Positions 35,038-43,694 of a stretch of 64,000 nt of DNA are shown here, in pieces (the first letter of the stretch is position 1; every line of letters begins with the position of its first letter). The translations under genes and the position numbers were made by a program. Source of the stretch: Planctomycetota bacterium. Its GTDB lineage: Bacteria > Planctomycetota > Planctomycetia > Pirellulales > Pirellulaceae. The stretch spans positions 1 through 64,000 of the forward strand of contig JAJRVM010000204.1 of assembly GCA_024277285.1 (NCBI GenBank), written 5' to 3'. The notes beneath the pieces were generated by a model. The model saw only the letters and a list, made by a program, of their open reading frames with translations. It was not told the DNA's origin and ran no database searches.

Positions 35038-36915
35038 TTACGCAATGCCAGACGCGCCGCCATCACGTTCTTCCCACCAACGCGCCGCATCGTTTTCCGT
35101 CCACGCGTCATGGGCCTTGCAGTTGACTAGCACGTCGCGCATGGCGCGGGTCGACTGCGGTCGCTTGGCGGGCTCTTTGGACAAGCATTTCAGGAGCAAC
35201 TTCGACAGATCCTCATCGATGCGCTTACCATCGGCACCGGCAGGCGGTTGGGGCTGGTCCTGAATGTGTTTCTTGCATATTTCGACGATATTGGCACCGG
35301 TGAAAACGGGCGTTCCGGTCAGCAGATGATATGCGGCAGCGGCGAGCGAGTAGATATCACTGCGTGCGTCCACCTGCTCGGGGTGCTCGATCGCCTCGGG
35401 GGACATGTAGAACGGCGTACCGGCAATCGCACCCGGCTCGGTCAAGACAGCTTCGCGTGGCGCATCGAGCGCTTTGACGAGCCCGAAGTCAAGCAGCTTC
35501 GCAACGTCGAACATCCCACCACGGTGATTAAGCATTATATTGGCCGGCTTGATATCGCGGTGGACCAGGCCCGCCGCATGCGCCTCCGCCAGTGCTCCAC
35601 AGATCTGCACAAGCAGGTGCACCACGCGTCCTTCCCGCTGCGGACCGTAATCACGAATCAGGTCATCCAGTGCGACTCCGTCCAGGTATTCCATCACATA
35701 GTAAAAAACACCCTCGGTCGTGCGACCGTAGTCATAAATGGCAATCGTATTGGGATGATTCAGTTGGCTCGTCAGTTGCACTTCTCGTTCAAACCGGCCG
35801 ACCGATCGCTCATTCGTTCGGTTGGGGTCGAGCATTTTGATCGCCACGGGTCGGTGGAGCATGGCGTGGTGTGCGCGATAAACGACGCCGGTCGCCCCCG
35901 CGCCCAGTTTTTCATCAATGGCATAGAGGCCCAACCGCTGGCCGGCTTTGGCGAAGAACATGGCGGTTGGCTGCGGGTCAGTCGCACGCTGTGCCAGGTA
36001 GGCCAGTATCTGGCTCGGTCTTAACGGCTGAGTCCCGTTGCCGGTGCGAATATAAAAATGCTCTTCATTGTCACGGCGAAAGAAGACCGGTTCTTTCGAG
36101 GGTAGACATTGGACTAGCAAGATTCGTTTGCCGCGAAAGTCTCTGATCGACGACCGAACAAACTGCGCGAACTGAACACCGATCGTATTCTTGATCAAGC
36201 CATTCCAATGAAGCAACATTTTGTCGTCATTATCGAACTCATCAGCTTCCAGCCCCAATGCGTTGCCTTCATCATCCACACCAATAAACAGGCAACCGCC
36301 ATTCGTGTTCAAGTAAGCGGCGATTGTCTTCAGGCATGCACTCTCCATGCGTTTATCGATCTTCTTGGAATGCAAATTCTTACGCAACGTCGACTTGAAT
36401 TCGACGGTCACTCCCTCCCCCGTAGCGGCCAGGGTCTCCAGATCGGTTTGCGTCAGGTTGGGAAATCCCCCTGACACCTGCTGTTCCAGCTGGTTTGCGT
36501 GCTGACGCAGCTGCTGATGTTGGTGATAGGTTTGCAAGTGTTGACGCACGCGTGCAACAACTTCTTCAAATTGGAACGGTTTGCCAATATAGTCGACTGC
36601 ACCCAGCTCCAAGCCGCGAACTTTATCCGCAGTATCGCCACGTGCGGACAGGAAGATGATCACGATGTCGCGCGTGGCCGGATCGGCCTTCAAGCGACGG
36701 CAGGTTTCGTATCCATCGATCCCCGGCATGTTGATGTCGAGCAGAATCAATTGCGGCTTGGCCTCGTTGGCCGTGGTAATCGCTTCGCCGCCGGACTGCG
36801 CTACCAACAACTCGTAACCTTCATCCTCCAACGCTTGAAACAGCACTTGGAGGTTGGTCGGGTTGTCATCGACCAACAGCAACCGGTCCGTCATTCGTGG
36901 CTCATCCGATGTCAT
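35038..36915 (-). CDS. Receiver-AlbA_2-serine/threonine kinase fusion protein
   Basis: This is a 625-residue protein with three recognisable parts. Residues 8-125 are a two-component receiver (VDDNPTN, phosphoacceptor Asp60 in LLDINMPG, Lys112 in GKPF). A short Gln-rich helical linker leads to an AlbA_2 (Schlafen AlbA_2-like, PF04326) domain at about 168-300 (VEFKSTLRKN, YLNTNGGCLFIGVDDEG, FYIRTGNGTQPL). Residues 325-600 are an Hanks-type kinase: glycine loop LGAGATGVVY, Lys360 in VAIK, HRDIKPAN with Asp454, DFG at 476-478, and GTPFYMSPE. All catalytic residues are present. The start at 36915 has ggagcagcacg upstream and overlaps the histidine kinase gene by 14 bases, which suggests a phosphorelay from that kinase to Asp60. 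Confidence 0.9.
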   Translation of the reverse strand: MTSDEPRMTDRLLLVDDNPTNLQVLFQALEDEGYELLVAQSGGEAITTANEAKPQLILLDINMPGIDGYETCRRLKADPATRDIVIIFLSARGDTADKVRGLELGAVDYIGKPFQFEEVVARVRQHLQTYHQHQQLRQHANQLEQQVSGGFPNLTQTDLETLAATGEGVTVEFKSTLRKNLHSKKIDKRMESACLKTIAAYLNTNGGCLFIGVDDEGNALGLEADEFDNDDKMLLHWNGLIKNTIGVQFAQFVRSSIRDFRGKRILLVQCLPSKEPVFFRRDNEEHFYIRTGNGTQPLRPSQILAYLAQRATDPQPTAMFFAKAGQRLGLYAIDEKLGAGATGVVYRAHHAMLHRPVAIKMLDPNRTNERSVGRFEREVQLTSQLNHPNTIAIYDYGRTTEGVFYYVMEYLDGVALDDLIRDYGPQREGRVVHLLVQICGALAEAHAAGLVHRDIKPANIMLNHRGGMFDVAKLLDFGLVKALDAPREAVLTEPGAIAGTPFYMSPEAIEHPEQVDARSDIYSLAAAAYHLLTGTPVFTGANIVEICKKHIQDQPQPPAGADGKRIDEDLSKLLLKCLSKEPAKRPQSTRAMRDVLVNCKAHDAWTENDAARWWEERDGGASGIA

Positions 36916-39358
36916 CGTGCTGCTCCAGTTCGTCTAGCACCTTAGCCAATTCGACAAAATCAAACTGGCGTGCCAGCCTGAGAATACGTTCCCCTACGGC
37001 TGCGGTCGCGGCTTCCGACGCCAGCTGTTGTGCAAGCCCTTTGATCGCCGTCACATTCTTGATGCGCAAGGCCGTCCACAACTGCTTGACCAGCTGCGGT
37101 CTCACGGGTCCAGCGATCGTGGCACCAGGATCCGCAGGTCGGTCCGTCTCGACTGGCTGCGTCTCCGTAGCACTCGCTGCGGGCGACCTCGGCACAAACT
37201 CCAGACTTAGATGACGCTGCAATTTGGACAACAATTCATCGATACGCAACGGCTTGGCCAGAAAGCCGTCAAAACCGGCGGCGAGCGCCTGCTTGCGAAA
37301 CTCCGGATAGACGCTCGCGGTCACGGCAATCACCTTGGCATCTCTCAGATTCTCGTCCTGTCGAATCTGCTTGATCGCCTCGATTCCACTGACGCGCGGC
37401 ATCCGGATATCCATCAAGGTCAGCGCGATATCGGGATGAGCACGCAGTTGCGCAAGCCCCTCGTCACCGTCCGTGGCCAAGCGCACGCGAACCCCGATCG
37501 GTTTGAGCATTCCTTCGAGCACGCGTAGATTCGTGTCTCGATCGTCAACAATCAGGATCGTACACGCTTGGCCCTCAGCGAGCACGACGTCAGAGAATAG
37601 GGCATCCGTCGACTCGGCGTCAGCCAACGGGTCGGCTGGCGGAGCTTCAATCAACGGTAACGCAATCGTGAACGTGCTTCCTTTTCCCTGCGTACTGTCC
37701 ACCGAAAGCGTAGCGCCAAGGATCTCGGCCAGGTTCTTGGTAATGGCCAGCCCCAGCCCGGTTCCACCCGCCGCCTTGCCCGCCTCGACCTGCTTGAACG
37801 GATCGAATATGTGCTTCAGCTCGTCTGCCGACATGCCGATCCCCGTATCCGTCACGTCAAACCGCAACGTTCCCGGCGGTGATTCCCCCACACGCAACGT
37901 CACCGAGCCGCGTTCGGTGAATTTCACGGCATTACCCAGCAAGTTGACCAGCATTTGACGCATCTTGGCACCGTCCGCAATAATCCATGGTGGAATGGCC
38001 AACGCGACGTCAACGGTCAATTCGATCCCTTTCTGTTGGGCTCGTTCGCGGACGATATCGGTCACGCCGGTCACCAGCTTGGCCAATTCCAACGTCGCCA
38101 AATCAACTTCAACGCGTTGGGCCTCGATCTTGGATAGGTCCAGCACATCGTTAATCAAACTGAGTAGATGATCGCCACAACTAATAATGGCGTCGAGGTG
38201 ATGACGCTGGTCTTCCGGCAGATCCGTATGCCGCTTGAGAATCTGTGCGTACCCGAGAATCCCATTCAACGGCGTGCGCAGCTCGTGGCTCATATGCGAC
38301 AAGAACTCGCTCTTGGCGCGATTCGCCTTTTCCGCCTCTTGGCGTGCCGCTTCTAGCTGGCGCGTTCGTTGTTGGACCGCTTGCTCCAGGCTGTCGCGAT
38401 GAGCCTGCAAGGCACGTTCGGCTTCCTTACGTGTTTGTATCTCAGTGCAAAGCGACAAGTTCGTCTTGTCCAATTGCTGCGCACGCGAAAGCGACATCTG
38501 CGCCAAATAGGCAACGGCTGCCAAAGTCAACGCCAGGACGACGCCGGCGATCAGCATAATCCAGGCAAGGTGTGTCACACCGGTCATGCCCCCGCTGTAC
38601 TGGTTGGCAATGCGAGTCCCCTCGGCATGCAAAGCCTGCCAGAAACAAAGCGTGGCTGTCAACACACTTATCGCAACCGGGACGGGCAACCAATTTGGCA
38701 ACCAAAATTCCGAGGTTACGCTTTGGCTCCAGACCAAAACCACTAAGCCGATCCCCAATGCTCCGAAACCAGCCGATGTGTGAATCGCCATACGGGTCCA
38801 ATTGCCCCACCCGTAGGCCGTTTCAAGTTGCGCGTAGTAGCCGAACAGAGCGACGATGCCCAGTCCGAACACAAGCGATGCGAACAGGACCGTGAGCAGC
38901 CCGCGAATCCGCGATGACAGTCGCCACGTCTGAACCAACATGGACACGCCGGTCAACACAAAGCAGAGCGCTGTGTTGGGTGCCATGCGCCCGGGGTCGG
39001 AGGTATTGGTCGTGATGTCATGCTCCATCAACAACTCGTCGATGCCCAGGTTGACTCCACCAACGTACTCGACCAGCGTCAACGCACCAATTCCCGCCGC
39101 GATGCCACCCGCCACGGCGGCCCATTGCGGCTTGTGCGACACCAGCAGTACCAGCGCAACACCGCAGCCGCAAAACGCCAACGCCGTATTGTATTGCATC
39201 GGCGCAAACGAGGACCGGATCTGCACCAGACGCGGACTGCCAATGTGCCACCCCACAATAACCATTATACCCAGCAGCAATACCACCACACCAAGCAGCG
39301 CGGACATGACGTTCAGCACGCGTCGCAATCGTTCGTCCGATGTCGCTGTTTCACTCAT
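36902..39358 (-). CDS. Membrane hybrid histidine kinase with receiver domain
   Basis: This protein of about 818 residues has an N-terminal membrane region of seven or so helices (about residues 15-285), with a soluble loop containing DELLMEHDITTNTSDPGRMA. A coiled coil follows, then HisKA (EFLSHMSHELRTPLNGILGY, His358), HATPase (N box LLGNAVKFTE, DTGIGMS, GGTGLGLAI) and a receiver (VDDRDTNL, Asp650 in LMDIRMP, followed by AKPLR). The last 100 residues are helical and show no clear HPt histidine. It autophosphorylates His358 and passes phosphate to Asp650, and possibly to the receiver of the overlapping downstream gene. ATG at 39358 (MSETATSDERL) is chosen over 39400, which adds a 14-residue basic leader without a ribosome site. 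Confidence 0.92.
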   Translation of the reverse strand: MSETATSDERLRRVLNVMSALLGVVVLLLGIMVIVGWHIGSPRLVQIRSSFAPMQYNTALAFCGCGVALVLLVSHKPQWAAVAGGIAAGIGALTLVEYVGGVNLGIDELLMEHDITTNTSDPGRMAPNTALCFVLTGVSMLVQTWRLSSRIRGLLTVLFASLVFGLGIVALFGYYAQLETAYGWGNWTRMAIHTSAGFGALGIGLVVLVWSQSVTSEFWLPNWLPVPVAISVLTATLCFWQALHAEGTRIANQYSGGMTGVTHLAWIMLIAGVVLALTLAAVAYLAQMSLSRAQQLDKTNLSLCTEIQTRKEAERALQAHRDSLEQAVQQRTRQLEAARQEAEKANRAKSEFLSHMSHELRTPLNGILGYAQILKRHTDLPEDQRHHLDAIISCGDHLLSLINDVLDLSKIEAQRVEVDLATLELAKLVTGVTDIVRERAQQKGIELTVDVALAIPPWIIADGAKMRQMLVNLLGNAVKFTERGSVTLRVGESPPGTLRFDVTDTGIGMSADELKHIFDPFKQVEAGKAAGGTGLGLAITKNLAEILGATLSVDSTQGKGSTFTIALPLIEAPPADPLADAESTDALFSDVVLAEGQACTILIVDDRDTNLRVLEGMLKPIGVRVRLATDGDEGLAQLRAHPDIALTLMDIRMPRVSGIEAIKQIRQDENLRDAKVIAVTASVYPEFRKQALAAGFDGFLAKPLRIDELLSKLQRHLSLEFVPRSPAASATETQPVETDRPADPGATIAGPVRPQLVKQLWTALRIKNVTAIKGLAQQLASEAATAAVGERILRLARQFDFVELAKVLDELEQHDDIG

Positions 39359-39487
39359 GCCAAATTTGGCCTCGCAATCGAGTTGCCGTTCACGTCTCAT
39401 GGTTGAGAAGCATACATCGAAGTCACGATCCTACCCCCGGATTACCTTTCGCTCCCGCGAAAAAGCACGCGTCTTGCGACGCCCGCG

Positions 39488-40237
39488 TCACGTCAAACAA
39501 GGCGGTTCACACCTAATTGTAAATACCGGCGCACTCGTGGACGGCCGTTGTGCAGCGACTGCCAGGCAATAGTGCGGCGCGACCATCTGCTGGTGGAAGT
39601 ACCAAGACGTCGCACTCTTGAAATCCGTTCCTTGGCGTTCAGATTCGTCCTCGACCAGGACCGGTTGTGACTGCTCATCCAGAAGGAACGAAAACTCCGT
39701 GAAACGCATCGAAAGCCCCTTCCCTAACGCTTTGGCATACGATTCCTTGAGCGTCCAGTAGCGGTAAAACAACGTTCGCCGAGCACCGGCCTCCGCGTTG
39801 TCCAACCGCGCCAGCTCGCCGGGCGACAGAAAATGGGCGGCCACCCTGAGATCGGCTCGCCCCGTCATCGATTCGACGTCGACCCCCACCTCATGGCCAA
39901 GCGTGACGGCACAGGCCGCGATTTTGCCACTGTGTGAAACGTTGAAATGCAATGGCGGCGTGTTGCCATCGGGAGGCAAGAAAGGCTTGCCTTGGGCCGT
40001 CCACGCGAATCGCCATGCCGCCGGCTCGACAGCGGCATAACGCGATAACGTGGTCCGCAACAGTGTGCGCGCAACCAGAAACAACTGCCGATCTTTCGCA
40101 AATGCAAATCGCTCGCGGCGCGCAACTTCGTCGTCTGTCAACAACGCTCGGTACTGCGACTGCCGTTCCACCACCACCGGATCGTCGCAGAAACAATACC
40201 AGACGTGCACGTCGTTTTTCGCCAAAGTGCCAGTCAC
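39488..40237 (-). CDS. 4'-phosphopantetheinyl transferase, Sfp-type
   Basis: This 249-residue enzyme transfers phosphopantetheine from CoA to carrier proteins of fatty-acid, polyketide or peptide synthases. The family signatures are both present: GVDVES (metal-binding Asp and Glu) and FYRYWTLKESYAKALGKGL (the WxxKEAxxK-type motif). An upstream PLHFNVSHSG block is also conserved. Length fits the Sfp group of two repeated halves. No synthase genes are near, so it probably acts as a general transferase; a short family member such as AcpS is excluded by size. It is about 130 bases upstream of the histidine kinase gene, same strand. Confidence 0.9.
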   Translation of the reverse strand: MTGTLAKNDVHVWYCFCDDPVVVERQSQYRALLTDDEVARRERFAFAKDRQLFLVARTLLRTTLSRYAAVEPAAWRFAWTAQGKPFLPPDGNTPPLHFNVSHSGKIAACAVTLGHEVGVDVESMTGRADLRVAAHFLSPGELARLDNAEAGARRTLFYRYWTLKESYAKALGKGLSMRFTEFSFLLDEQSQPVLVEDESERQGTDFKSATSWYFHQQMVAPHYCLAVAAQRPSTSAPVFTIRCEPPCLT

Positions 40238-40407
40238 AAAGCCCTACTCCCATTCGCTTTTCCCTGGGGTCCGCGCGACTGCTTCCAATTCGCACGGCCC
40301 ACGAACCGGCCACTTCAGGAACGAAGTCGGTGTGCGACAACGGTTCGTTCCGTTCGCGTCCCGGAGATGACAACCGCACAACCGTCGCGGGGGATCGTCG
40401 CGAGGGA

Positions 40408-41211
40408 TCACTGCTTCAGTTCGCGAATCTTGATATTGCGGAACTCAACCGGGTGGCTTTCCGATTGTAGCGAGATGGTGCCGCCACTGAGCATGGTCTT
40501 GCCATCTTTGATCAACTTGCGTGCATCCTTGTCGTTTTCGTCAAGCTGCGGCTTGCTGTACTCCAACACCAATTCGTCATTGACGAAATGTTTGATCACA
40601 CCGTTGCCATGCGCCTCCACCCTGACGGTCACCCACTGATCACCACGGTAGGTCTTGGATTGCGAATTCGTGCAGTGCCGCTTGATAAGCTTGCCATCCA
40701 TCACTACGTGTGTCCCTGGCGTGCACAAGTTCGCCGTGGGACGCGTGCCAGTCTCACGACCGCCGAGCAGTTGCACTTCGATCGAAACGGGGAAATCCTG
40801 GTCCTTGCCCATACTCTCGGGCGACTGGCCATGAATCATGATTCCGCTGTTGCGGAAAGCCCAGCCGGGCCCGCCCGGAACCTGCTCGCCCGTGAATCGG
40901 CATTCGAGTTGTAGCACGTAGTTGGAGTAAGGTGTTTCGTAAAATATGTGTCCAAAACGCCGGTCGAACTTGTCGTATTTTTCGTAGCCGACTTGCATGA
41001 CACCATCTTTCACACGAAACGTATTACCAAAGTTGTCATTCAGGTCATAGCCCGTGATCTTGACTTTCCAGCCAGTCAGGTCCTTGCCGTTGAACAGCGA
41101 TTTCCATGGCCCCGGCATTGCCTTCTCTTCGGCCGTGGCGAAGGTGCTGAACACCAACCCAAGCAAGAGCGTGGTGACAACCAACGTACATATCTTCGAT
41201 TTCGTCTTCAT
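40408..41211 (-). CDS. Exported 3-keto-disaccharide hydrolase (DUF1080) domain protein
   Basis: This 267-residue protein has a signal peptide (ICTLVVTTLLLGLVFSTFATA) and one DUF1080 domain, a concanavalin-like beta-sandwich. The recognisable start is WKSLFNGKDLTGWKVK, followed by FRVKDGVMQVGY, YSNYVLQLECRF, RNSGIMIHGQ and GTISLQSESHPVEFRNIKIREL at the end. Members cleave 3-keto-glycosides; in planctomycetes they are very common and often accompany Gfo/Idh/MocA oxidoreductases, which make the 3-keto sugar. ATG at 41211 (MKTKSK) is supported by the signal peptide; the frame to 41430 is spacer. Activity on a specific glycoside cannot be told. Confidence 0.92.
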   Translation of the reverse strand: MKTKSKICTLVVTTLLLGLVFSTFATAEEKAMPGPWKSLFNGKDLTGWKVKITGYDLNDNFGNTFRVKDGVMQVGYEKYDKFDRRFGHIFYETPYSNYVLQLECRFTGEQVPGGPGWAFRNSGIMIHGQSPESMGKDQDFPVSIEVQLLGGRETGTRPTANLCTPGTHVVMDGKLIKRHCTNSQSKTYRGDQWVTVRVEAHGNGVIKHFVNDELVLEYSKPQLDENDKDARKLIKDGKTMLSGGTISLQSESHPVEFRNIKIRELKQ

Positions 41212-41535
41212 TGTAATTCCAGTTCGCGAGATGCGCATCATGAGTAAGGTGGCGTAATCAAACAGGTTTTCCGCGTGCCGTGATTCGACTTCACGAGCTC
41301 GTAACAGTTTACCCAAATGAAGTTGAACGTGCATAGAGGTTTGGTTGGCTGCGGATCGCGGATCGCCCCCCACCGTCGAAGGTGGTGTGGAAGAGGGGGG
41401 AGTTATTGGGATCGGCGTCTTAGCTGGCAAAACTCGTTCACCTACGGGGCAAGCCCGTAGGGGTCCCTGACTTAGTCAAACGCTGCAGTCGGCTAAACTG
41501 CCGCTTTTGCAGCATGATCTCCGACAGCGCTGCGG
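41212..41535. other. Spacer with palindromic repeat
   Basis: This gap between fmt and the DUF1080 gene (both minus) has no gene. It holds at 41428-41520 a repeat with the hairpin cctacggg-gcaa-gcccgtagg and a following ggctaaactgcc block, related to the repeat at 24648-24745. Confidence 0.6.
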
Positions 41536-42495
41536 TCAAGCAAACGTGTCAGCGACACGAACGGGATAACCACGCAGGAATTCGCGCACCGCCATGACGC
41601 GTTTTCCGGCTGGCTTCACTTCGTGCAGGTCCAGGCAACCGGCCGAGGTGGCAACCACCAACCGCTCGCCATTGCTTTCCACAACTTGCCCGGGAACCGC
41701 GTCGGGAGGTAACGCCCCATCGTCCGCCACCGAAACACGTTCGAGAATCAGGCGGAGCGGTCCCTTGGCGCGCTGCCATTGCGTAAAGGTACCAGGCCAC
41801 GGTCGCAATGCGCGCACTTGATTGCAAATTCGCGCGGCCTCATGCGTCCAATCGACAAGACCATCCGACTTCTTGAGTCGCGGTGCCTTGGTCGCTTCGG
41901 CCTGATCCTGAATCTCGCCCAGCAGTGACCAGCCATCCCATTGGCTCAACATGCCGAGCGACTGCACAACCGATTCGATACCCAATAATGCCAGACGCTG
42001 TTCGAGCTGCACAGCGTCCTCGTTCGGATCGATCGCGGTGCGTGTTTGCACCAGACAGGGGCCAGCATCAAGACGAGGCGTCATGTGGATCACCGTCACA
42101 CCCGTCTCCAGTTCGCCATTCCACAGCGCCCAATTGATCGGCGCGGCGCCACGGTACTTTGGGAGCAGCGAACCGTGCAGGTTAATACCACCCCAGCGCG
42201 CTGCTTCGAGGCAATGTGGTGACAGGATCTGTCCGAAATCGCATACGACCAGTAGATCGGGACGCAGTGTACTGAGCGCGTCCACGACCTGAGGATCATT
42301 GACATTGTCAGGCGCCAACAAGGGAACATCGTGTTGCGCAAAGAAGTCACGCACCGGGTTGGCAGGCCCCTTACGACGTCCGCGTGATTCCGGAACGGGA
42401 CGCGTGACGACGGTCACAATATCGTGTTCCGAACGCGCTAACGCATCAAAAGTTGGCACCGCAAATGGGCCGGTCCCCATCAGGATTAGACGCAT
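41536..42495 (-). CDS. fmt: Methionyl-tRNA formyltransferase
   Basis: Fmt formylates initiator Met-tRNA with 10-formyl-tetrahydrofolate. This 319-residue protein has the N-terminal FMT fold (MRLILMGTGPFAVPTF) and the conserved catalytic triad positions: Asn105 and His107 in NLHGSLLPKYRGAAPINWA, and Asp143 in RLDAGP. The segment before it, VVCDFGQIL, is the usual VVxAYGxIL with substitutions. The C-terminal domain with a barrel strand follows (QVVESNGERLVVATSAG). Length matches the family. Directly upstream on the same strand is the peptide deformylase gene, the usual partner that removes the formyl group. Confidence 0.95.
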   Translation of the reverse strand: MRLILMGTGPFAVPTFDALARSEHDIVTVVTRPVPESRGRRKGPANPVRDFFAQHDVPLLAPDNVNDPQVVDALSTLRPDLLVVCDFGQILSPHCLEAARWGGINLHGSLLPKYRGAAPINWALWNGELETGVTVIHMTPRLDAGPCLVQTRTAIDPNEDAVQLEQRLALLGIESVVQSLGMLSQWDGWSLLGEIQDQAEATKAPRLKKSDGLVDWTHEAARICNQVRALRPWPGTFTQWQRAKGPLRLILERVSVADDGALPPDAVPGQVVESNGERLVVATSAGCLDLHEVKPAGKRVMAVREFLRGYPVRVADTFA

Positions 42496-42594
42496 GATCT
42501 TGCCTCGCTCCGATTCTGTGCCAGCAGAAGCCTTCAGAAATGCGAGTTACCTAGCACCGCAACTCTGCAACAGATCACTTCGCGCCCAGCCAGC

Positions 42595-43200
42595 TCAGCA
42601 ATACCGCTGCTCCCACGACAACAGGCGAGCCTTGATCTCCGACTCGCTCGGGATGCTCCCCGCACTGACGCGCTGCCGATACTGCACCTCAAAATCGTCC
42701 AGATCATCAGCCACTGCCATGCGGTTGGTGACCGTCATGCGGTCGGTGAAGAGCACACCATCAAGATGGTCCGTTTCGTGTTGCACCACACGTGCCATCA
42801 GGCCAGTGAGGTCCAACGAAATTTCTTTGCCGTCAAGTCCGTAGGCCTGCACATGAATGCGCAGCGGACGCGTCACGGGACCATACAGCTCGGGGAAGCT
42901 CAGGCACCCCTCCTCGGCCTCTTCCAGCCCCTTCGGGCGACTGAGCACCGGATTAATAAACACCAGCTCTTCGCCCTCCTCCGCGTCCGCCTTGAGATTG
43001 GCGATGAAGAGTCGCAACGGAAGATCAACTTGATTGGCCGCCAGCCCAACGCCACGCGACTCGTACATCAACTCGAACATGCGACCAACCGTTTCGCGCA
43101 ATGCAGCGTCGACGCGTTTGATCGGTTTCGACTTCCACCGCAAGGTAGGGTGCGGATACTCAACAATACCGAGAGCGGTAGGATCAGATAGGCTCGTCAT
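42595..43200 (-). CDS. def: Peptide deformylase
   Basis: Def removes the formyl group from nascent protein N-termini with a bound metal ion. This 201-residue protein has all three motifs: GVGLAANQ (residues 50-57), EEGCLSFPE (Cys99) and QHETDHLDG with the metal-binding His141 and His145 and catalytic Glu142. ATG at 43200 (MTSLSDPTALGIVEYPHP) gives the standard N-terminus; the longer frame to 43311 starts inside repeats. It is about 100 bases upstream of fmt in the same direction, a conserved pairing. Confidence 0.95.
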   Translation of the reverse strand: MTSLSDPTALGIVEYPHPTLRWKSKPIKRVDAALRETVGRMFELMYESRGVGLAANQVDLPLRLFIANLKADAEEGEELVFINPVLSRPKGLEEAEEGCLSFPELYGPVTRPLRIHVQAYGLDGKEISLDLTGLMARVVQHETDHLDGVLFTDRMTVTNRMAVADDLDDFEVQYRQRVSAGSIPSESEIKARLLSWEQRYC

Positions 43201-43694
43201 GAAATCCGTCGTACAGCACATGTCCGAATGGCAAGAAATGGGGTTGGCGGAAGAATGGCAACAAACCGGACCGCCACACACTGGGCTTGGCAAGCAAACT
43301 TCATGATGCAAACTTCACGGTATGCAAACTTCACGGTGCAAACGAAAGCTCCACCAGCCCGTTCACGGCATCGCTCCACATGCATCAGCGTTTCTTTACG
43401 ACCGTCGCATCCCAGAAGTCCGCCGAACGGGCTCACCGAGGTAACGGGCCAATTACAGAACGATCACCTAAGGTTAAGGCTTGGCGTCATTTGCGTCTAG
43501 GCTTCGTCTCAAAACTCATATTTACCACCTTGCGTTTCGCGTAATCTGCTGAAAATGACATGGCTTTGCCGCGCGAAAAGACGTTTTGGGACAAAGCCGA
43601 GTACGGCGATCGGCGTCTTCGGTCGACGAGATCCGCGTTGACGATGGCTCCATATCGCCCTAGACTGCAACTAGAACGTCCGTCGTAATCCTTT
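43201..43694. other. Divergent intergenic region with short tandem repeat
   Basis: This region separates def (minus) from the vWA gene (plus). No gene is supported. A 16-base unit atgcaaacttcacggt is repeated at 43306-43321 and 43322-43337, flanked by degenerate pieces (agcaaacttcatg and gtgcaaacg). Both promoters should lie here. Confidence 0.65.
43306..43337. repeat. Two perfect tandem copies of a 16-base unit
   Basis: The unit atgcaaacttcacggt occurs twice in a row, with partial copies on each side (from 43293 and to about 43347). It lies about 105 bases upstream of the def start on the minus strand. Confidence 0.85.
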
